Origin: JBBSEZ01 sp038239195
GTDB lineage: Bacteria > Planctomycetota > Planctomycetia > Gemmatales > Gemmataceae
Direction of reading: 5' to 3'
DNA length: 6,596 bases
Assembly: GCA_038239195.1 (NCBI GenBank)
Contig: JBBSEZ010000512.1
Span: 1 to 6,596 of the forward strand
Positions 5,325 to 6,596 of this stretch are shown here, piece by piece. Below the pieces are notes generated by a model. That model made no database searches and was not told the DNA's origin. It worked only from the letters and a program-made list of their open reading frames with translations. The position numbers and the translations under genes are program-made. Each line of letters opens with the position of its first letter. The first letter of the stretch is position 1.

Positions 5325-5697
5325 CCCAACGGCCCTTTCCGCGAACGCAATGGAATCTATGCTGCGTGGTCCGCGCGGAGAGGCCGTGTCCTTGCCGAAG
5401 TCGTGCCCCGCGGACCACGCAGCATAGATTCTGGTCGAACTTACCCGCCTGGTGGGCCTCTCCCCTGGGGGCATTCAATCCAGCCTCCCAACTCTCCGCC
5501 CGATGCTACCCCACGCCGGGCCCTGCCGCAAGCACTTTCCGCCCGCCCCGGCCCCGCATCGGCGCGGCGCTTTTGCCTCTCTACCGCTGCCCACGGGGCG
5601 CCCCGCTGCGCGGGCAACCGCCCCCCGCGGCCGGCGCGCGCACCGCGGACGCCGACGGGCCGCAACGCCGCCCCGCGCATGCCCCGCCGCGCGTTCC
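5325..5697. other. Intergenic region upstream of the FKBP gene
   Basis: No gene is supported. The part next to the FKBP start holds the 23-bp inverted repeat; the rest (about 5432-5697) is extremely GC-rich, and its open frames are Arg/Pro/Gly-rich noise. No convincing promoter was found for the FKBP gene. If the chimeric ORF at 5698-6021 ends in an IS91-type tail, part of this stretch could be the 3' end of that element. Confidence 0.5.
5353..5431. repeat. Perfect 23-bp inverted repeat with 33-bp spacer
   Basis: Bases 5353-5375 are the exact reverse complement of 5409-5431. The arms begin GAATCTATGCTGCGTGG and the spacer is 5376-5408. The element lies 28 bases upstream of the FKBP start, within its likely leader, where the RNA would form a very stable hairpin. 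A plus-strand 21-codon ORF (5359-5427) fits wholly inside, a by-product of the repeat. There is no clear target duplication beyond TG on both sides. Confidence 0.9.
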
Positions 5698-6021
5698 TCA
5701 CGAACTGTCCACCCTCTCGACGGCCGCGGCGGGCCTCGCCACCCCGGGCGCCACTTCGCCGTCCCGGACCAGCGGCCCCACCCCGCAACGCGGGCACAAC
5801 TCCGCCTCGGCCGTCGGTGCCACGAACGCGGCCACGCTCAGGACCGCGTACAGGAAGTCGGGCAACAACTCCTTCTCGTTCAGGCTCTCGGCCTGCTGCG
5901 AGGAAAGGAGGTCGGCCCACTTCCGGGCGGTCAGCGTGGCGGTCGGTGGAAGCGAGGAGAAGCCCGCGAGGAGCGGACGGAGGACATCGGGGCGGAAGAG
6001 GGGCTTGGGGTCGATGGGCAT
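5698..6021 (-). pseudogene. Eco57I-type R-M enzyme N-terminus fused to a transposase-like tail
   Basis: The 107-residue ORF starts at ATG 6021. Residues 1-57 (MPIDPKPLFRPDVLRPLLAGF ... WADLLSS ... ESLNEKELLPDFL) resemble the start of the large planctomycete proteins with an Eco57I-type restriction-modification methylase domain, which normally run to about 1000 residues or more. Here the match ends abruptly near 5850. The remainder, AVLSVAAFVAPTAEAELCPRCGVGPLVRDGEVAPG up to the terminal ...VDSS, carries one CPRC pair and resembles the C-terminal tail of IS91-type (Y2 rolling-circle) transposases; this second assignment is from memory and weaker. I infer a chimera left by a deletion or element insertion, not a working enzyme. 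A short genuine protein with a zinc-knuckle-like tail cannot be excluded. Confidence 0.45.
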
Positions 6022-6291
6022 GGGGGCCTCGCAGGGAGCGCGGGGAGGCGATGCAGCGGCGGCCGAGGGCGGTTATCCTGCCTGCCGCGCCGCGTACCTC
6101 CGCCACGGAGTCTTCGCGTTCGCCACACCCCTGCCGCTACGCCCTTTTCCACCCGTATGGTCCGCCGGAGGGTGGTCTGTGGCGTAGCGGGGCTCCGCTG
6201 CCGCACATCTACAGCGGAAGGTTCGTTCATTTTTGCACTTGCCCGCAAACCGTTCGGCCCGAATATTCACGGTGTCCCGGCTCATCAGCCG
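6022..6291. other. GC-rich intergenic region with small hairpins
   Basis: No gene is supported. AGCGG-GGCT-CCGCT (about 6184-6197) is a short hairpin whose GGCGTAGCGG core also occurs at 228-237. At 6284-6320, ATCAGCC and GGCTGAT bracket a smaller palindrome GCCGCT-AG-AGCGGC (6288-6301). The stretch between 6200 and 6290 is less GC-rich than the rest. A minus-strand open frame beginning MNEPSAVDVRQRSPATP crosses the hairpin but has no ribosome-binding site. Confidence 0.5.
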
Positions 6292-6543
6292 CTAGAGCGG
6301 CACGAAGATCCGAGGCTGATTGCGAACATTTTCATGTAAGGTGCTGAACAGCAAACTCGCCACGTCGTTTGCGACCTTCGTGGCATACGATTCACTGCTC
6401 TCGGTTCGCGTAAGGAAGTGGACAAGAAAACCGAAATCCGTAGACGGGGAGGATGGTATGCGCTCACCGGGGAAACCGTTGAAGTGAAACGGTAACGTGG
6501 TAAGAAAAGCGCAGGGAGGACGACGACCCGGTGAAGCGGGTCG
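6292..6543 (-). pseudogene. C-terminal fragment of an unrecognised protein
   Basis: The minus-strand frame is open from a TGA at 6544-6546 to TAG 6292-6294 and contains no ATG, GTG or TTG start before the protein-like part. It reads as a plausible folded C-terminus: LPFHFNGFPGERIPSS, then STDFGFLVHFLTRTESSESY, then ATKVANDVASLLFSTLHENV and the end RNQPRIFVPL, with clear amphipathic helices. I do not recognise the family. Codon use is less GC-biased than in the neighbouring genes, which may point to transfer or relaxed selection. The first ~16 codons overlap the stem-loop at 6522-6545 and are probably not part of the original gene, so the 5' portion seems to have been lost there. It is inferred to be a remnant. 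Confidence 0.45.
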
Positions 6544-6545
6544 TC
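6522..6545 (+). terminator. Perfect 9-bp stem-loop, terminator-like
   Basis: GACGACCCG-GTGAAG-CGGGTCGTC: a perfect 9-bp GC-rich stem with a 6-base loop, followed on the plus strand by ATCTTTG, a weak T-tract. It would suit a plus-strand transcript ending nearby, such as a tiny frame ending at TAA 6493-6495 (WYALTGETVEVKR), which I cannot otherwise support. It also marks the 5' edge of the minus-strand remnant. Confidence 0.45.
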
Positions 6546-6596
6546 ATCTTTGTGGCGAACCGAGGCAGGGCAGGCGATTCAGGAGGTATCCGGCAC

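Noticed and set aside
5325..5474. Upstream extension of the FKBP frame through the inverted repeat
   Set aside because: The residues do not resemble a signal peptide or any FKBP N-terminus; ATG 5324 directly precedes the membrane segment.
5366..6347. Three long overlapping plus-strand open frames
   Set aside because: All are Arg/Pro/Ala-rich, overlap each other in different phases and lie opposite a more convincing minus-strand ORF.
6418..6495. Tiny plus-strand ORF ending WYALTGETVEVKR before the stem-loop
   Set aside because: Its start has poor spacing to the AAGGA, no homologue is recognised, and the opposite strand reads as a longer protein-like frame.
1..6596. CRISPR array, tRNA or rRNA genes
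   Set aside because: No regularly spaced direct repeats, cloverleaf or conserved rRNA segments were seen.

Overview
The window looks like an accessory, partly decayed stretch of a GC-rich planctomycete chromosome, most likely from the Gemmata group. This is an inference from protein families recognised by eye: a DUF4058 protein starting MPLHDW, a small 'ESGEYFLGDTF' protein paired with a clan AA aspartic protease, a DUF6194 protein, a YafQ-like toxin with its short antitoxin, and the N-terminus of a large Eco57I-type restriction-modification protein. No rRNA, tRNA, CRISPR array or replication origin was seen.

Left part (1-2583). Bases 1-575 are very GC-rich, begin with poly-G, poly-C and GGGC repeats, and hold no gene I can support. 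A minus-strand gene fragment (576-806) lies upstream of and antisense to the intact plus-strand DUF4058 gene (945-1649). A plus-strand two-gene operon follows, and both genes are broken. The small first gene (1859-2110) carries an in-frame TAG. The aspartic protease gene (2107-2583) is split by a 111-bp palindromic element (2382-2492) with terminal inverted repeats and a 3-bp TGA duplication.

Middle part (2602-4537), all on the minus strand. It holds a HEAT-like gene remnant, an intact DUF6194 gene, a type II toxin-antitoxin operon whose genes overlap by the GTGA junction, and a small unrecognised gene with a good ribosome-binding site.

Right part (4650-6596), also mainly minus strand. It holds a membrane-anchored FKBP-type prolyl isomerase with an unusual ~32-residue insertion, a perfect 23-bp inverted repeat just upstream of it, a chimeric ORF whose start resembles an Eco57I-type R-M enzyme and whose end resembles an IS91-type transposase tail, a GC-rich intergenic stretch with hairpins, and a 5'-truncated C-terminal gene fragment next to a terminator-like stem-loop.

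The genes do not form one pathway. What links them is decay and rearrangement: at least five of the twelve coding features look broken, truncated or fused, alongside several palindromic elements. I found no convincing new multi-gene system. The best leads are the element that split the protease gene, the inverted repeat beside the FKBP gene and the insertion inside the FKBP fold.
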